Assembly: GCA_023256475.1 (NCBI GenBank)
Contig: JAGDXP010000005.1
Location: 1 to 55,686, forward strand
DNA length: 55,686 bases
Source: Thermoplasmata archaeon
GTDB taxonomy: Archaea > Thermoplasmatota > Thermoplasmata > Thermoplasmatales > GCA-001856825
Direction of reading: 5' to 3'
Part shown: piece by piece, positions 25,195 to 34,249 of the stretch
Layout: each line of letters starts with the position of its first letter
How positions within the stretch are numbered: position 1 is the first letter of the stretch
Program-made: the position numbers and the translations under genes
Notes under the pieces: generated by a model
The model's input: only the letters and a program-made list of their open reading frames with translations
What the model was told of the DNA's origin: nothing
Databases searched by the model: none

Positions 25195-26213
25195 AGAAGC
25201 TCACCTATGGGAAAAGATATTTGCGATTCGGCATTCATAAAATTTGTCCAATCCAATTTGCATTCACAATCCAATCCTTCAATATAGCCATAGTCCCATG
25301 TTTCACTATACCTCCTTATGGCTTCGGAGATTTTGACGTCACAGATGTGCCCGTTGTGTGCACCTCTCTTCTTACCGGAACCTGTTATAAGTGAAACAAT
25401 GGGAACTTCCTGGTTCCTTGTTCTAAGCAAAACCTCGATCACACTCCAGAGAAAAGGAGGCCTAAATCTACCCGATTTGTATAGGTATTCGACATATGTT
25501 CCTTTTTGAACATTAAGAGGGTTCAGGGAAATTATGTCACTGTATGGCAACAAATCATTAATCGTTCTTACGGAATCTTCAATGGCTTCCCTCTCTGTTA
25601 AGAATGGTGGTTTTAACAGAACATAGGTTCTTACCGAAATTCCATTCTCATGCAGCATTATGGCTGCCCTTTTGTAATCTTCAAAGGTATAATTTTTGTT
25701 AATCGAATATTTTAATACCTTGGGATCTGTGGATTCCAACCCGATAGCAACCTGAATTTTTCCAGAATACCCTTTGATCATATCAATGGATTTGTTAACA
25801 TATTCAGGCCTTGTCTCAATTACAACAAAATCGTACGCATCCATCAATTTTTTCAAGACTCTGGCCTGTACATCCTTGGGGATTTCCAATGGATCTAGGA
25901 AAGAACCTGATGTAAATACCTTTAAAACCTCACCCTTTGGATGAATCTTCAGAAACTCATCTACCTGTTTCTCAATGTCGTCTCCCCTTATATTAGGGTT
26001 AGTGTCTTCCCAAAATCCACACATGGAACAACCCGAATGGTAGCTCCATGAACACCCCCTCGTTCTCAAAATTAGGACTCTTTCATTGGATGTCTTTCCA
26101 TTTAGGAATTCCCTTTCAGTATATGTTGTTACAAAATCCTTTCTCTCAGACCTCTCTATACTGTTTCGTATTTTCCTTATTTCTAGGGAAAAATCCCCAT
26201 CGATAATATTCAT
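25191..26213 (-). CDS. Radical SAM enzyme of archaeosine synthesis (RaSEA-like)
   Basis: 340 residues with the unusual radical-SAM Cys pattern RTRGCSWSYHSGCSMCGFW (about 50-68), which is the hallmark of the archaeal tRNA archaeosine protein RaSEA. Further blocks: FTSGSFLDPLEIP, VIETRPEYV, IQVAIGLESTD and SLNPLNVQKGTYVE. It would act with ArcS to turn preQ0-lysine at tRNA position 15 into archaeosine. Four overlapping bases (ATGA) couple it to the RecJ-like gene downstream. A TATA-like run about 25-30 nt before the ATG suggests a leaderless message. Confidence 0.85.
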   Translation of the reverse strand: MNIIDGDFSLEIRKIRNSIERSERKDFVTTYTEREFLNGKTSNERVLILRTRGCSWSYHSGCSMCGFWEDTNPNIRGDDIEKQVDEFLKIHPKGEVLKVFTSGSFLDPLEIPKDVQARVLKKLMDAYDFVVIETRPEYVNKSIDMIKGYSGKIQVAIGLESTDPKVLKYSINKNYTFEDYKRAAIMLHENGISVRTYVLLKPPFLTEREAIEDSVRTINDLLPYSDIISLNPLNVQKGTYVEYLYKSGRFRPPFLWSVIEVLLRTRNQEVPIVSLITGSGKKRGAHNGHICDVKISEAIRRYSETWDYGYIEGLDCECKLDWTNFMNAESQISFPIGELL

Positions 26214-26296
26214 TGAGAGGTAATATAAAGATTAAATATTAACTTATTTAGTTTTAAATCAGTTAGTTAATATATTTATTTAAGATACCTTCGCAA
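26214..26296. promoter_or_regulatory. Divergent promoter region, RaSEA and amidotransferase-like gene
   Basis: 83 bp, very AT-rich. On the plus strand ATATATTTATTTA (about 26269-26281) lies 16-28 nt before the ATG at 26297; on the minus strand a TTTATATT/AATATTTAA stretch lies about 20-35 nt before the RaSEA ATG. Both sides look like leaderless promoters. Confidence 0.45.
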
Positions 26297-26935
26297 ATGA
26301 GCAGGATAATCCTATCATTGGGAAAGATGTCTGGACTCAATGAATATCTAAGCCACCTGATAACCATGGCTAGCCAGGGTAGGGGTGGGCCATACAAATC
26401 AGGGATTGGTTATGGTGTGTATTTTGAAGATCAATTAAAAGTGAGAAAAGTTTTAACAGATCCTGCATCACTTAAAGATAAGGGTGAAATTTACGGAACT
26501 ACTTTCATAGGATATGCTGGAAATGAAGTGGATTTTTCTAATGAAATAAACATTGTTAATATTCAACCATATACATCTGAAATGCTATCATTCGTCAGCG
26601 ATTCGAAAATCGATGGTAATGAAAATAGTGGTAAATTGATCTTCAATCTCCTACTAAAAGGATTTGCCCATGCCATTGTGAATTTAAGGCAGATGGAATT
26701 TGATTCTTTAAATTTCATATTGACAGATGGCAAGTATGCAGCTGTATACAGGGAGGTCAGAAATAACTGGGCACTCCATTCACTTTTCTATAGATTTGAG
26801 GAGGATAGATTTACCGTTTCATCCGAGGAAATGCATGGCAAATGGTATGAGCTTGATGATAGAACCCTGATCATTTTCAGGGATGGGAGGGTAAAGGAGT
26901 ACAGTGTTAGGGAAGAGGTACCACATGTTCTCTGA
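26297..26935 (+). CDS. Class II glutamine amidotransferase-like protein lacking the N-terminal Cys
   Basis: 212 residues resembling the small class II (Ntn) amidotransferases: MSRIILS at the N-terminus where the family has MCRxxG, MASQGRGGPYKSGIGYGVYFED (about 24-45), a central ILTDGKYAAVYRE and a late SSEEMHGKWYELDDRTLIIF. The catalytic Cys2 is Ser here. Ser is chemically possible as an Ntn nucleophile, but glutaminase activity would be doubtful. The assignment rests on motif order and is moderate. Its 3' end overlaps the convergent coaD fusion by 29 nt. Confidence 0.6.
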   Translation: MSRIILSLGKMSGLNEYLSHLITMASQGRGGPYKSGIGYGVYFEDQLKVRKVLTDPASLKDKGEIYGTTFIGYAGNEVDFSNEINIVNIQPYTSEMLSFVSDSKIDGNENSGKLIFNLLLKGFAHAIVNLRQMEFDSLNFILTDGKYAAVYREVRNNWALHSLFYRFEEDRFTVSSEEMHGKWYELDDRTLIIFRDGRVKEYSVREEVPHVL

Positions 26936-27881
26936 CAATGGGCAAACTCATTGATGTCCTTTCTATTAAGGCTGAAACTACTGCCTCCTGAACAAGATCC
27001 CTTCTTAACTTAATTCCTCTGCTGAAGTGATAAATAAGCCCACCTTTATTGCCTACATCTTCTAAATTAAGCATTTTCTTTGCTACTTGGCTCAAATCGC
27101 TCCCTGACTTTAACTCATCCATAACGCCCTTATTTAGAGGTAAACCTGATGAAATTCCATAAGATTCCACGCCATATTTATCTCTAACAATAGCGAGATG
27201 TATGTCATAGGACTTACCGAACAATTCAATTATACCGGCCTCCACTGATATGAAGTAATCATAATCGCTAGAGGCTTTAATGCGTGAAATAGCCGCCTGC
27301 CTTATTTCATCCATGAATGGTTCACTAATTTCACTTGTATTTTCCATGCTTTCCAGTCGATAATCTTTTAAGAATAATCTTAGTCCGTTTTCCACGCCTT
27401 TTAACTTCTCATGATTTCCTGTAAAAACTGCAATTTTTAGTTCTTTTAATCTTTTTCCTTCAGCACTTATTTCTTCCCTAATTATTCTTTCTGATTTTAT
27501 CGGCATGAGATCTTCTGCCAGTACCTGTCCTACATTATAAAGCCATAGAGGCTTAATTCCCTTAGATTTTCTTATTGTGTTTATCTTCAGTGAAAACCAC
27601 AGTGTTTCATTACTAACAACCATCCCATCAAATTCGGGAGATAGGGTTGAACCAAAAGGATCATTTAAAGCTGATATGTGTGCATCCTTGCCCATAGAAT
27701 GTATGAATTTTTCAACCATCTCTCTGCGCCTCTCAAATTTAGGAATCTCATAATTCTTGTTAAACGCATAAGAGTCTGAGGTTATTCCTATGTACAAATC
27801 ACCTAACTTTAACCCCTCTCTTATCATTTTTTTATGACCTTCATGCAGCACTGAAAATGTACCACCCAGAAGTATTTTCAT
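26907..27881 (-). CDS. coaD: Phosphopantetheine adenylyltransferase fused to a DUF84 (ITPase/XTPase-type) domain
   Basis: Residues 1-150 are the archaeal CoaD nucleotidyltransferase: LLGGTFSVLHEGHKKMI (4-20), with HEGH as the HxGH site, and a late SERIIREEIS. It makes dephospho-CoA from phosphopantetheine and ATP. Residues about 157-324 are a DUF84/YjjX-type NTP phosphatase domain: AVFTGNHEKLKGVENGL, DYFISVEAGII, YGISSGLPLN and EDVGNKGGLIYHFS. The two domains join through a short Lys-rich linker. The fusion links CoA synthesis with removal of damaged purine nucleotides, but no common role is obvious. Confidence 0.85.
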   Translation of the reverse strand: MKILLGGTFSVLHEGHKKMIREGLKLGDLYIGITSDSYAFNKNYEIPKFERRREMVEKFIHSMGKDAHISALNDPFGSTLSPEFDGMVVSNETLWFSLKINTIRKSKGIKPLWLYNVGQVLAEDLMPIKSERIIREEISAEGKRLKELKIAVFTGNHEKLKGVENGLRLFLKDYRLESMENTSEISEPFMDEIRQAAISRIKASSDYDYFISVEAGIIELFGKSYDIHLAIVRDKYGVESYGISSGLPLNKGVMDELKSGSDLSQVAKKMLNLEDVGNKGGLIYHFSRGIKLRRDLVQEAVVSALIERTSMSLPIVREHVVPLP

Positions 27882-27982
27882 TATGATTGTATGATTTCCT
27901 AAGTTAAAAACTTCATGAGTTTTTCCTCTACAGAATTTTTGAAATTACAATATGTTTAAATTATTTAACCTCATTTAATTTT

Positions 27983-28342
27983 ATGAAACTTGCAGTGGTT
28001 ACAGATGAGGATGGAAATTTCGTACCTCTTGATATGGGGAGCAGGATTTCAGTTATTGACACGGATGAAAAAAAGATCATCCAGTATGAAAACCCCGGGT
28101 ACAATAAGCCCCATGGTGGCAAAGAGATTGCCATGGCAACTATCTTAAGGTTCCAGCCTGATGCAATTGTGGCTGTGCCAGGATCTATGTGTCCAGGATC
28201 CTACAGGATGTCGCTTAACAGAACAAGATATGTTTTACCCAAAGGTTCAAATCTAGAAGAATTTTTGCCAGAATTACAGGATGTTGAGAAACTTCCCCTC
28301 CTAGAAGAGCTTCCTGTAGAAATCTATAGAGAAGATTATTAA
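27983..28342 (+). CDS. Dinitrogenase iron-molybdenum cofactor (NifX/NifB-C)-like small protein
   Basis: 119 residues; MKLAVVTDEDGNFVPLDMGSRISVID opens like NifX-family domains, followed by KPHGGKEIAMATILRFQPDAIVAVPGSMCPGS. These proteins bind metal clusters or act in cluster assembly in organisms that do not fix nitrogen. The single Cys in SMCPG may matter. A TTTAAATTATTTAA run (about 27956-27969) ends 14 nt before the ATG. No nitrogenase genes are nearby. Confidence 0.6.
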   Translation: MKLAVVTDEDGNFVPLDMGSRISVIDTDEKKIIQYENPGYNKPHGGKEIAMATILRFQPDAIVAVPGSMCPGSYRMSLNRTRYVLPKGSNLEEFLPELQDVEKLPLLEELPVEIYREDY

Positions 28343-28411
28343 ATTATTTCAACCTTAATTTTTTATTAAAAACCCTCATTTTTATATGACCTTGTTCAAT
28401 TTTAATACACA

Positions 28412-28489
28412 ATGGCAATCATTGAGGAAGCACTTTACGGATTTGGTAAAAAATTGTTATTATTTTATGAGAAATGCTTTGACTGGTAA
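28412..28489 (+). CDS. Possible 25-residue leaderless microprotein
   Basis: ATG at 28412 opens MAIIEEALYGFGKKLLLFYE and then KCFDW before TAA. A TTTTTATATG element lies about 25-32 nt upstream, as for a leaderless message. It occupies the gap between the NifX-like gene and the ABC transporter. Its small size means chance is possible. Confidence 0.3.
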   Translation: MAIIEEALYGFGKKLLLFYEKCFDW

Positions 28490-28516
28490 CGATTTAGAAA
28501 TATTTTTGAATAAAAT

Positions 28517-28525
28517 TTATATATA
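28517..28525 (+). promoter_or_regulatory. TATA box for the ABC exporter operon
   Basis: TTTATATAT at about 28517-28525 is 22-30 nt before the ATG at 28547. This favours 28547 (MISIDNLTKFY) over the TTG 9 nt upstream as the start of the ATPase. Confidence 0.5.
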
Positions 28526-28546
28526 ATTTTTTGCTTTTTGGCTAAA

Positions 28547-29464
28547 ATGATCTCCATCGACAATCTAACGAAGTTTTATAATAGATCTAAAAATCCCGCC
28601 ATTAAGGATGTAAGGTTTCAATTGAATGATGGTGAAATTTTGGGAATGGTGGGTTTAAACGGTGCAGGGAAAACTACCACGTTAAAAATAATTGCTGGCG
28701 TCCTGAAGCCTACGGAGGGGACTGTTACTGTTAATGGTCACAACATTTTCACGGAAAAGGAAAAAGCTGTAAAAGATGTAGGTTGGATCCCTGAATTCCC
28801 TAACTGGGAAGTGAATGTAAAACCAATGATATTGATGAAATATTTTGCAGGATTTTATGGACTCAGGGGAAAGGATGCTGAAAGGGTGTCTTTAGAATTG
28901 CTAAAATTGGTTGGTTTGAGCAATAGTCTAGACAAAAAGATATCCACGTTTTCCCAAGGTATGAAGAAGAGGTTTGCAATTGCAGAATCCCTCATAAACA
29001 ACCCGCAGAATATTTTGATGGATGAGACGTTAAATGGTCTTGATCCTGAAGGAATAAGGCTTGTAAGGGATCTTATATTGGATTTTAAGAAACAGGGTAA
29101 GGCTATAATCCTCTCTAGCCATATTCTTGCCGAAGTGCAAAACCTAGCCGACAGATTTATCTTTATACATAAAGGTTCCGTGATCAAGACCTTTACAAGG
29201 GATGAGATTTCCAAAACTTCCAATTATCGCATTAGATTAAAAGTATTGAATTCAAATGGCGAACTAACCGGGATTTTGCGAAATTATGGGGAAGTGATTG
29301 AAAACAATTCTTATTACGAAATAATGAGCCCTTCCTTAAAGATTGATGAAATTCACATAATCCCTGAAATCTTAGTGAAGAATGGATATAAGATAATTTC
29401 ATTTGAACCTGTTTCAGAGTCGCTGGAGCAGTATTTCTTCAGGCTGATAGGTGAGGCAAAATGA
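28547..29464 (+). CDS. ABC transporter ATP-binding protein (exporter type)
   Basis: 305 residues: Walker A GLNGAGKTTTL (about 37-47), Q-loop region VGWIPEFPNW, signature FSQGMKKRFAIAE, Walker B NILMDETLNGLDPEG and switch His in ILSSHILAEV. A C-terminal extension of about 85 residues is like those of ABC-2-type exporter ATPases. In the signature motif the usual LSGGQ is FSQGM. Its last 4 nt overlap the permease start, so the two form one transporter. The substrate is unknown. Confidence 0.92.
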   Translation: MISIDNLTKFYNRSKNPAIKDVRFQLNDGEILGMVGLNGAGKTTTLKIIAGVLKPTEGTVTVNGHNIFTEKEKAVKDVGWIPEFPNWEVNVKPMILMKYFAGFYGLRGKDAERVSLELLKLVGLSNSLDKKISTFSQGMKKRFAIAESLINNPQNILMDETLNGLDPEGIRLVRDLILDFKKQGKAIILSSHILAEVQNLADRFIFIHKGSVIKTFTRDEISKTSNYRIRLKVLNSNGELTGILRNYGEVIENNSYYEIMSPSLKIDEIHIIPEILVKNGYKIISFEPVSESLEQYFFRLIGEAK

Positions 29465-30885
29465 ATTTCTGGTATGAAATTAGAAGGGTTCTGAGGAGCA
29501 AATTCATAATAATTGTGTTAATGATAATTCTGATTTTAACCCCGTTGATATCATACGAATCTGCAAAGTCTACGATGGTTTCTTCAACAGGTAATGGTGG
29601 AATCCATTTTTCGTTCCCATATTTTATCTCCAACGACACTATTCATATCATTGCTTATGTTGTTAATTCTTTTGGAGTTCCTCTGGATTCCCAGTCTGTT
29701 TTGATAAGTATAAACAACGTCAATTATAGTTCATCGACGATAAATGGTTACGCAAATTTTTCAATTCCTTTAGGTTCCTTAAAAAATGAATCTAATATAC
29801 TTGTAAGTTACAACTTGGGTACGGAGTATTCTCAGGATTCAGGAGTCTTCATAATCAATACAACTCAGGGTTATTCTGGCTTTTCACTTATAAATGGAAT
29901 TTTAAATCCTCAGAATTCCACTAGGCTCGGTTTTATAATTTTATTTTATGGTCCCCATGGGTCCCCTGCAAACAAATTTAATTTGAGTCTCTATGCTATC
30001 CAAAAGAATGGCCCAGTTTCCTCTAATAATAATCTTATTCTAGAGCAAAATTACAGCCTCTCTGGAAGAAATATTTTCTACATTTTCCCAAACCTTAATT
30101 ACAGCCAACTGGAAAAAAATCAAATGATAATAATCCATTATGGAAACAACACTTATGAAGAGGTTCTGGGGCCATTGACAATTTATTCACAAACCTCAAA
30201 TCTACTACAGAAAAATGCGGAAATTTATACCATGACTGGCGTTCTGAACTTCTTCATCGCATTAGTGGGAATATTTGGAGGATATCTCACATACGGAAAG
30301 GATAAAACCTCTGGAATATTGGAATCCGTACTGAAAAGACCCATAACCGCTAGGAAATTATTGGCAGCAAGGTATTCAGCTACCTCAATTGTGGTCATTC
30401 TAAGCGTTCTAGTTTCTGGCTTCCTATCCTACTTTATTTATATTGAATATGGTCAATACATAAACATTAGCGAAATTATACCGATCTTTCTCGGTGTTGC
30501 TTCCACCGGACTAATATATCTGAGCATTTCTTATTTCTTTGCACATATTGCAAAGTCCCAAAGTACGCTGCTTGCTTCACTTATTGTATTTTACATCATT
30601 ACAGCACTTTTTGCCTCAATATTCCTCCTGATACTAGTTTCTGAAATAGGTGGCCCAATAGGGTCAATCAATTACGAGAGAGTTTATACAATGGCTTCTT
30701 TCTTTTTCCCCTCAGAGATCCCGGGGCTAATAGTAGAATATGAAACCCATACAGTTAACATTTTTATTACACAATCCATAAATCCATACTCTATTGGATT
30801 GACACCGCTGAACATAACAATTGCAATATTGATCTGGATATTTGTACCCCTAGCCTTTGCTCTATGGAGAAGTGATAAAGATTGA
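29461..30885 (+). CDS. ABC-2-type permease with a large exterior domain
   Basis: 474 residues. One helix near the start (about 15-33), then about 230 residues outside the membrane, with beta-sandwich-like repeats and many N-glycosylation sequons, then five or six helices from about residue 255 to the end with the ABC-2 phrase GGYLTYGKDKTSGILESVLKRPITARKLLAARY. The inserted exterior domain between helix 1 and helix 2 is the permease layout of ABC-2 exporters. Overlap by ATGA with the ATPase gene. Confidence 0.88.
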   Translation: MNFWYEIRRVLRSKFIIIVLMIILILTPLISYESAKSTMVSSTGNGGIHFSFPYFISNDTIHIIAYVVNSFGVPLDSQSVLISINNVNYSSSTINGYANFSIPLGSLKNESNILVSYNLGTEYSQDSGVFIINTTQGYSGFSLINGILNPQNSTRLGFIILFYGPHGSPANKFNLSLYAIQKNGPVSSNNNLILEQNYSLSGRNIFYIFPNLNYSQLEKNQMIIIHYGNNTYEEVLGPLTIYSQTSNLLQKNAEIYTMTGVLNFFIALVGIFGGYLTYGKDKTSGILESVLKRPITARKLLAARYSATSIVVILSVLVSGFLSYFIYIEYGQYINISEIIPIFLGVASTGLIYLSISYFFAHIAKSQSTLLASLIVFYIITALFASIFLLILVSEIGGPIGSINYERVYTMASFFFPSEIPGLIVEYETHTVNIFITQSINPYSIGLTPLNITIAILIWIFVPLAFALWRSDKD

Positions 30886-30892
30886 ATTCTTA

Positions 30893-30965
30893 TGCCGCGG
30901 GCCGGGATCGAACCGGCGACCTCAAGATCTTCAGTCTTGCGCTCTCCCAGCTGAGCTACCGCGGC
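30893..30965 (-). tRNA. tRNA-Phe (GAA)
   Basis: The minus strand gives acceptor GCCGCGG/CCGCGGC with discriminator A, D arm GCTC-AGCTGGGAG-AGC, anticodon stem CAAGA/TCTTG around the loop CTGAAGA (anticodon GAA), and T arm GCCGG-TTCGATC-CCGGC. 73 nt, no intron, and CCA is not encoded. It is convergent with the permease gene 8 nt away. Confidence 0.97.
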
Positions 30966-31181
30966 AGCTCACATGGCGAGATAATCAACGATTAAATATA
31001 TTTTCCCCTCCCACCCCCTCATTTCCATTGGAGCCAGTTTAAGAAGAGCGTACATGAAGTTCACATATACGTTGAAACTGCCTTTAACTAGTGAGTATTT
31101 TTTCATAATTGGGAAATCTCATGAAGCATAATGATCATTTGCCATGGACAAACATTAAGGATTAGAAAGAAATATCAAATC

Positions 31182-32252
31182 ATGAGAACCCCTCTATATG
31201 ATGAGCATGTAAAATTGGGTGCCAAATTCATTGATTTTCATGGCTGGGAGATGCCAATCCAATACACTAGCATTTTAGAGGAACATAAACATGTACGTAA
31301 CTCAGTTGGATTGTTTGATGTCTCTCACATGGGAGATATTCTGATTCAGGGGAAGGATGCCGCAAAATTCATGTCCTATCTTCTGCCAAGTGATATATTA
31401 AAAGCTTCTGCGGGCAAAGCAATTTATTCTGCATATCTCAATAGGGATGGAAAAATGATTGATGATACCATAGCTTATAAAATATCCAATGAAAGTATAT
31501 TTGTGATCCCAAATGCTGCCACCACAGAGAAAATTTATAAATGGTTAATTGAAAATTCCAAAGGCTTCGATATACAGATAATAAATTTTTCTGACAAACT
31601 ATCCACTTTGGCATTGCAAGGACCAATGGCAAAAGATGTCATTACTCAAATCTACCCAGAGGCTAATAATCTTGATCATTTTACTTTCATGAATGCATCT
31701 AATAAATTTGGATATAGTGGATTGAATCATGTCACTTTTATAGCCAGGACGGGATATACAGGTGAGGATGGTTTTGAGTTTATCATACCCAATGAAAGGG
31801 CAGTAGAGGTTTGGAGGTTGCTTTTAAAAGATTCTAGAGTCAAGCCCATAGGACTGGGGGCCAGAGATACACTTAGAATGGAGAAGGGTTTCTTGTTATC
31901 AGGTCAGGATTTCAATGAGGATAGAACACCAATAGAGGCTGGAATATCCTGGATAATAGACTGGGATCATGACTTTATAGGCAAAGAGAAATTAATAGAA
32001 TCCAAAAATAAATTTAACCAAAGGTTCAGGGGGTTAATATCTTTGGATAAATCCATTCCCAGATCAGGTTCCAAGGTTTATTTGAATGGACAGGAGATTG
32101 GCATATTAACATCAGGTGGGTACTCTCCTACATTGGGCAAGGGCATAGGTTTAGGTTATATTGATCAAAGCATCAAGATAGATACAGAAGTGGAATTCAC
32201 TTTGAAAAATGGTGTTGGAAAAGGTGTAATTAAAAAACCAAGATTGGTTTAA
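31182..32252 (+). CDS. gcvT: Glycine cleavage system T protein (aminomethyltransferase)
   Basis: It transfers the methylene group from the H-protein aminomethyl arm to tetrahydrofolate. The start MRTPLYDEHVKLGAKFIDFHGWEMP fits GcvT; the ORF extends 51 nt further upstream but that part is not like the family. Blocks: FDVSHMGDILI, RTGYTGEDGFEF (residues about 189-200), LGARDTLRMEKGF and the C-terminal GGYSPTLGKGIGLGY. 356 residues. The other gcv genes are not in the window; an SHMT-like gene is 9 kb away. Confidence 0.93.
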   Translation: MRTPLYDEHVKLGAKFIDFHGWEMPIQYTSILEEHKHVRNSVGLFDVSHMGDILIQGKDAAKFMSYLLPSDILKASAGKAIYSAYLNRDGKMIDDTIAYKISNESIFVIPNAATTEKIYKWLIENSKGFDIQIINFSDKLSTLALQGPMAKDVITQIYPEANNLDHFTFMNASNKFGYSGLNHVTFIARTGYTGEDGFEFIIPNERAVEVWRLLLKDSRVKPIGLGARDTLRMEKGFLLSGQDFNEDRTPIEAGISWIIDWDHDFIGKEKLIESKNKFNQRFRGLISLDKSIPRSGSKVYLNGQEIGILTSGGYSPTLGKGIGLGYIDQSIKIDTEVEFTLKNGVGKGVIKKPRLV

Positions 32253-32256
32253 TTTT

Positions 32257-32799
32257 TTATAATCCATTTATGAAAAATTGATGTATTCTTGGATCTCCAT
32301 AAATTTCGGGATGGAAAGTCATTCCCAGATTTTTTCCATCTTTCACCATTATGGGTTTTCCGTTGTAATATGAAAGAATATCTCCCGAATAAACCTCCTC
32401 TATTACAGGTGCCCTTATGAAAACGCCTCTAAAATTTCCAATTCCTTTTATTTCTATATCGCTCTCAAAGCTTTCTCTCTGCCTTCCATAAGCATTCCTT
32501 GAAACCTTAACATTGAACAATGGAATGTAAGTATTACCTCCTATAACTTCCTTAGATGTTACGATTAAGCCGGCACATGTTCCCATAATGGGAATGTTAT
32601 TTTCAACTATGTATCTATCAATTCCTCTAAGTTTCATATATGGGCCTATCATGGTGCTTTCTCCACCAGGTATAATCAAGCCGGATACATCCTTCAAATC
32701 GTCTACCCTTCTAACCCTTTTGGGAGTTTCACCCGAAGCTTTTATCATTTCCATGTGCTCGCTCACATCACCTTGAATGTCAAGGACACCAATAATCAT
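32257..32799 (-). CDS. pdxT: Pyridoxal 5'-phosphate synthase glutaminase subunit
   Basis: 180 residues: IGVLDIQGDVSEHMEMI at the start, GLIIPGGESTMIG (about 40-52), IMGTCAGLIVTSKE with the nucleophile Cys, AYGRQRESFE and the late TFHPEIYGD with the His-Glu pair. It feeds ammonia to PdxS, which is not in this window. It converges on gcvT, 4 nt away. Confidence 0.95.
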   Translation of the reverse strand: MIIGVLDIQGDVSEHMEMIKASGETPKRVRRVDDLKDVSGLIIPGGESTMIGPYMKLRGIDRYIVENNIPIMGTCAGLIVTSKEVIGGNTYIPLFNVKVSRNAYGRQRESFESDIEIKGIGNFRGVFIRAPVIEEVYSGDILSYYNGKPIMVKDGKNLGMTFHPEIYGDPRIHQFFINGL

Positions 32800-32912
32800 A
32801 ATGGCGTATTGCTATCACATTCATTTAAATTTCCAGTTGACCGTTAATATATCAATTATTTCAGCTATTCAGGGATGATAGAATTAAAATTATAGTAAAA
32901 CATATTGTTGCA

Positions 32913-34190
32913 ATGCGAAATTATATCTCAGAACTAAGAGGACTAGTTGGGAAGGATGTCAATATATACGGATGGGTCCAAAATTCTAGGGTAGTTGGGT
33001 CGCTTATATTTTTGGAGATAAGAGATGTTTCAGGAATAACACAGGCAGTGTTATTCAAGAAATCAAATCAAGAATTATTCGAGAAATTAAAAAAACTTAA
33101 CAGAGAAAGTGTTGTCAGGATAAATGGAAAAGTGGTAGAAAGCCAATCAAAATATGGTATTGAGGTACAGATTAGCGAAGTGGAAATATTAAATGAATCC
33201 ATGGCTCCACTTCCGCTAGGAATAATAGATCCAGTGGAGGCTGACCTAGAAACTAGGCTTGAGAATAGGTTCCTTGATTTAAGAAAGCCCTCAAAGCTTT
33301 CTATTTTCAAGATACAGAGCACAATTTCAAATTCCATAAGGAATTATTTCATTGAAAATGGATTCATTGAAATACACACCCCCAAAATAGTCGCGGCCGC
33401 CACTGAAGGGGGCACCGAATTATTCCCCGTGCAATATTTTGAAAGGAAAGCATTCCTTTCCCAATCTCCACAGCTTTATAAAGAGATAATGATGTCAGCA
33501 GGTTTCGATAAAGTGTTTGAAATAGCCCCGGCCTTCAGGGCAGAAGAACATAACACCACGAGGCATTTAAACGAGTTCACATCAATAGATATAGAGGTAA
33601 GTTTTCATGATGATGAAGGTGTCATGAAAATTCTTGAAGATGTAATTAAGGTATCGGCTGACAATGTGAGGGACAAGAATAAGAAAGAATTGGAAATCCT
33701 GAATAAAGAACCATTAAATACCAATTATAGCTTTAAGAGAATTACATATTCAGAATACATTAACATGGCAAGGAGTAAAGGATTTGAAATAAAAGATGGA
33801 GAAGATCTATCTACGCCAATTTTGAAGGGTGTGGGAGCCGATTTGAAAGAATTTTATTTTATCACAAGGTGGCCCAGGGATTTGAAGCCATTTTATGTTC
33901 AACCCTATGATGAAAAATATTCAAGGGGATTTGATCTGCAATATGGAGAACTGGAGATAACGAGCGGAGCGCAGAGAGTTCATAATCCAGAGGTTCTCAT
34001 AGAAAACCTGAAAAAGAAAGGCTTGAATCCGGAATCATTCTCCTTCTATATAAAGGCATTCCAATACGGCATGCCACCGCATGCTGGATGGGCCATAGGG
34101 CTGGAAAGGTTAACCATGGTGCTTCTGGATTTAAACAATATCCGGGAAGCAACTTTATTCCCGAGGGATAGAACCAGGCTTACACCCTGA
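32913..34190 (+). CDS. aspS: Aspartyl-tRNA synthetase, archaeal type
   Basis: Class IIb synthetase, 425 residues without the bacterial insert. OB-fold anticodon domain (1-100), motif 2 [21 protein letters not shown] (parts near 205-225) and motif 3 [14 protein letters not shown] near the end. In the OB fold the residue after GWV is Gln23, where archaeal enzymes usually have Trp (Asp-specific) or His (also charging tRNA-Asn), so discrimination cannot be read off. Confidence 0.95.
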   Translation: MRNYISELRGLVGKDVNIYGWVQNSRVVGSLIFLEIRDVSGITQAVLFKKSNQELFEKLKKLNRESVVRINGKVVESQSKYGIEVQISEVEILNESMAPLPLGIIDPVEADLETRLENRFLDLRKPSKLSIFKIQSTISNSIRNYFIENGFIEIHTPKIVAAATEGGTELFPVQYFERKAFLSQSPQLYKEIMMSAGFDKVFEIAPAFRAEEHNTTRHLNEFTSIDIEVSFHDDEGVMKILEDVIKVSADNVRDKNKKELEILNKEPLNTNYSFKRITYSEYINMARSKGFEIKDGEDLSTPILKGVGADLKEFYFITRWPRDLKPFYVQPYDEKYSRGFDLQYGELEITSGAQRVHNPEVLIENLKKKGLNPESFSFYIKAFQYGMPPHAGWAIGLERLTMVLLDLNNIREATLFPRDRTRLTP

Positions 34191-34204
34191 GGGCTTCCAG
34201 TGGA

Positions 34205-34214
34205 AAAGGAGGGG
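34205..34214 (+). promoter_or_regulatory. Strong Shine-Dalgarno site before ubiD with no ATG, GTG or TTG at normal spacing
   Basis: AAAGGAGGGG lies 15 nt after the aspS stop. The in-frame codon at optimal spacing (7 nt after GGAGG) is CTG at 34220-34222; the first standard start in frame is GTG at 34250, 37 nt away. The two intervening ATGs (34233, 34239) are out of frame. The site favours initiation at 34220. Confidence 0.6.
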
Positions 34215-34249
34215 TCTCCCTGATAGCTGATTATGTAAATGACGAGTTT

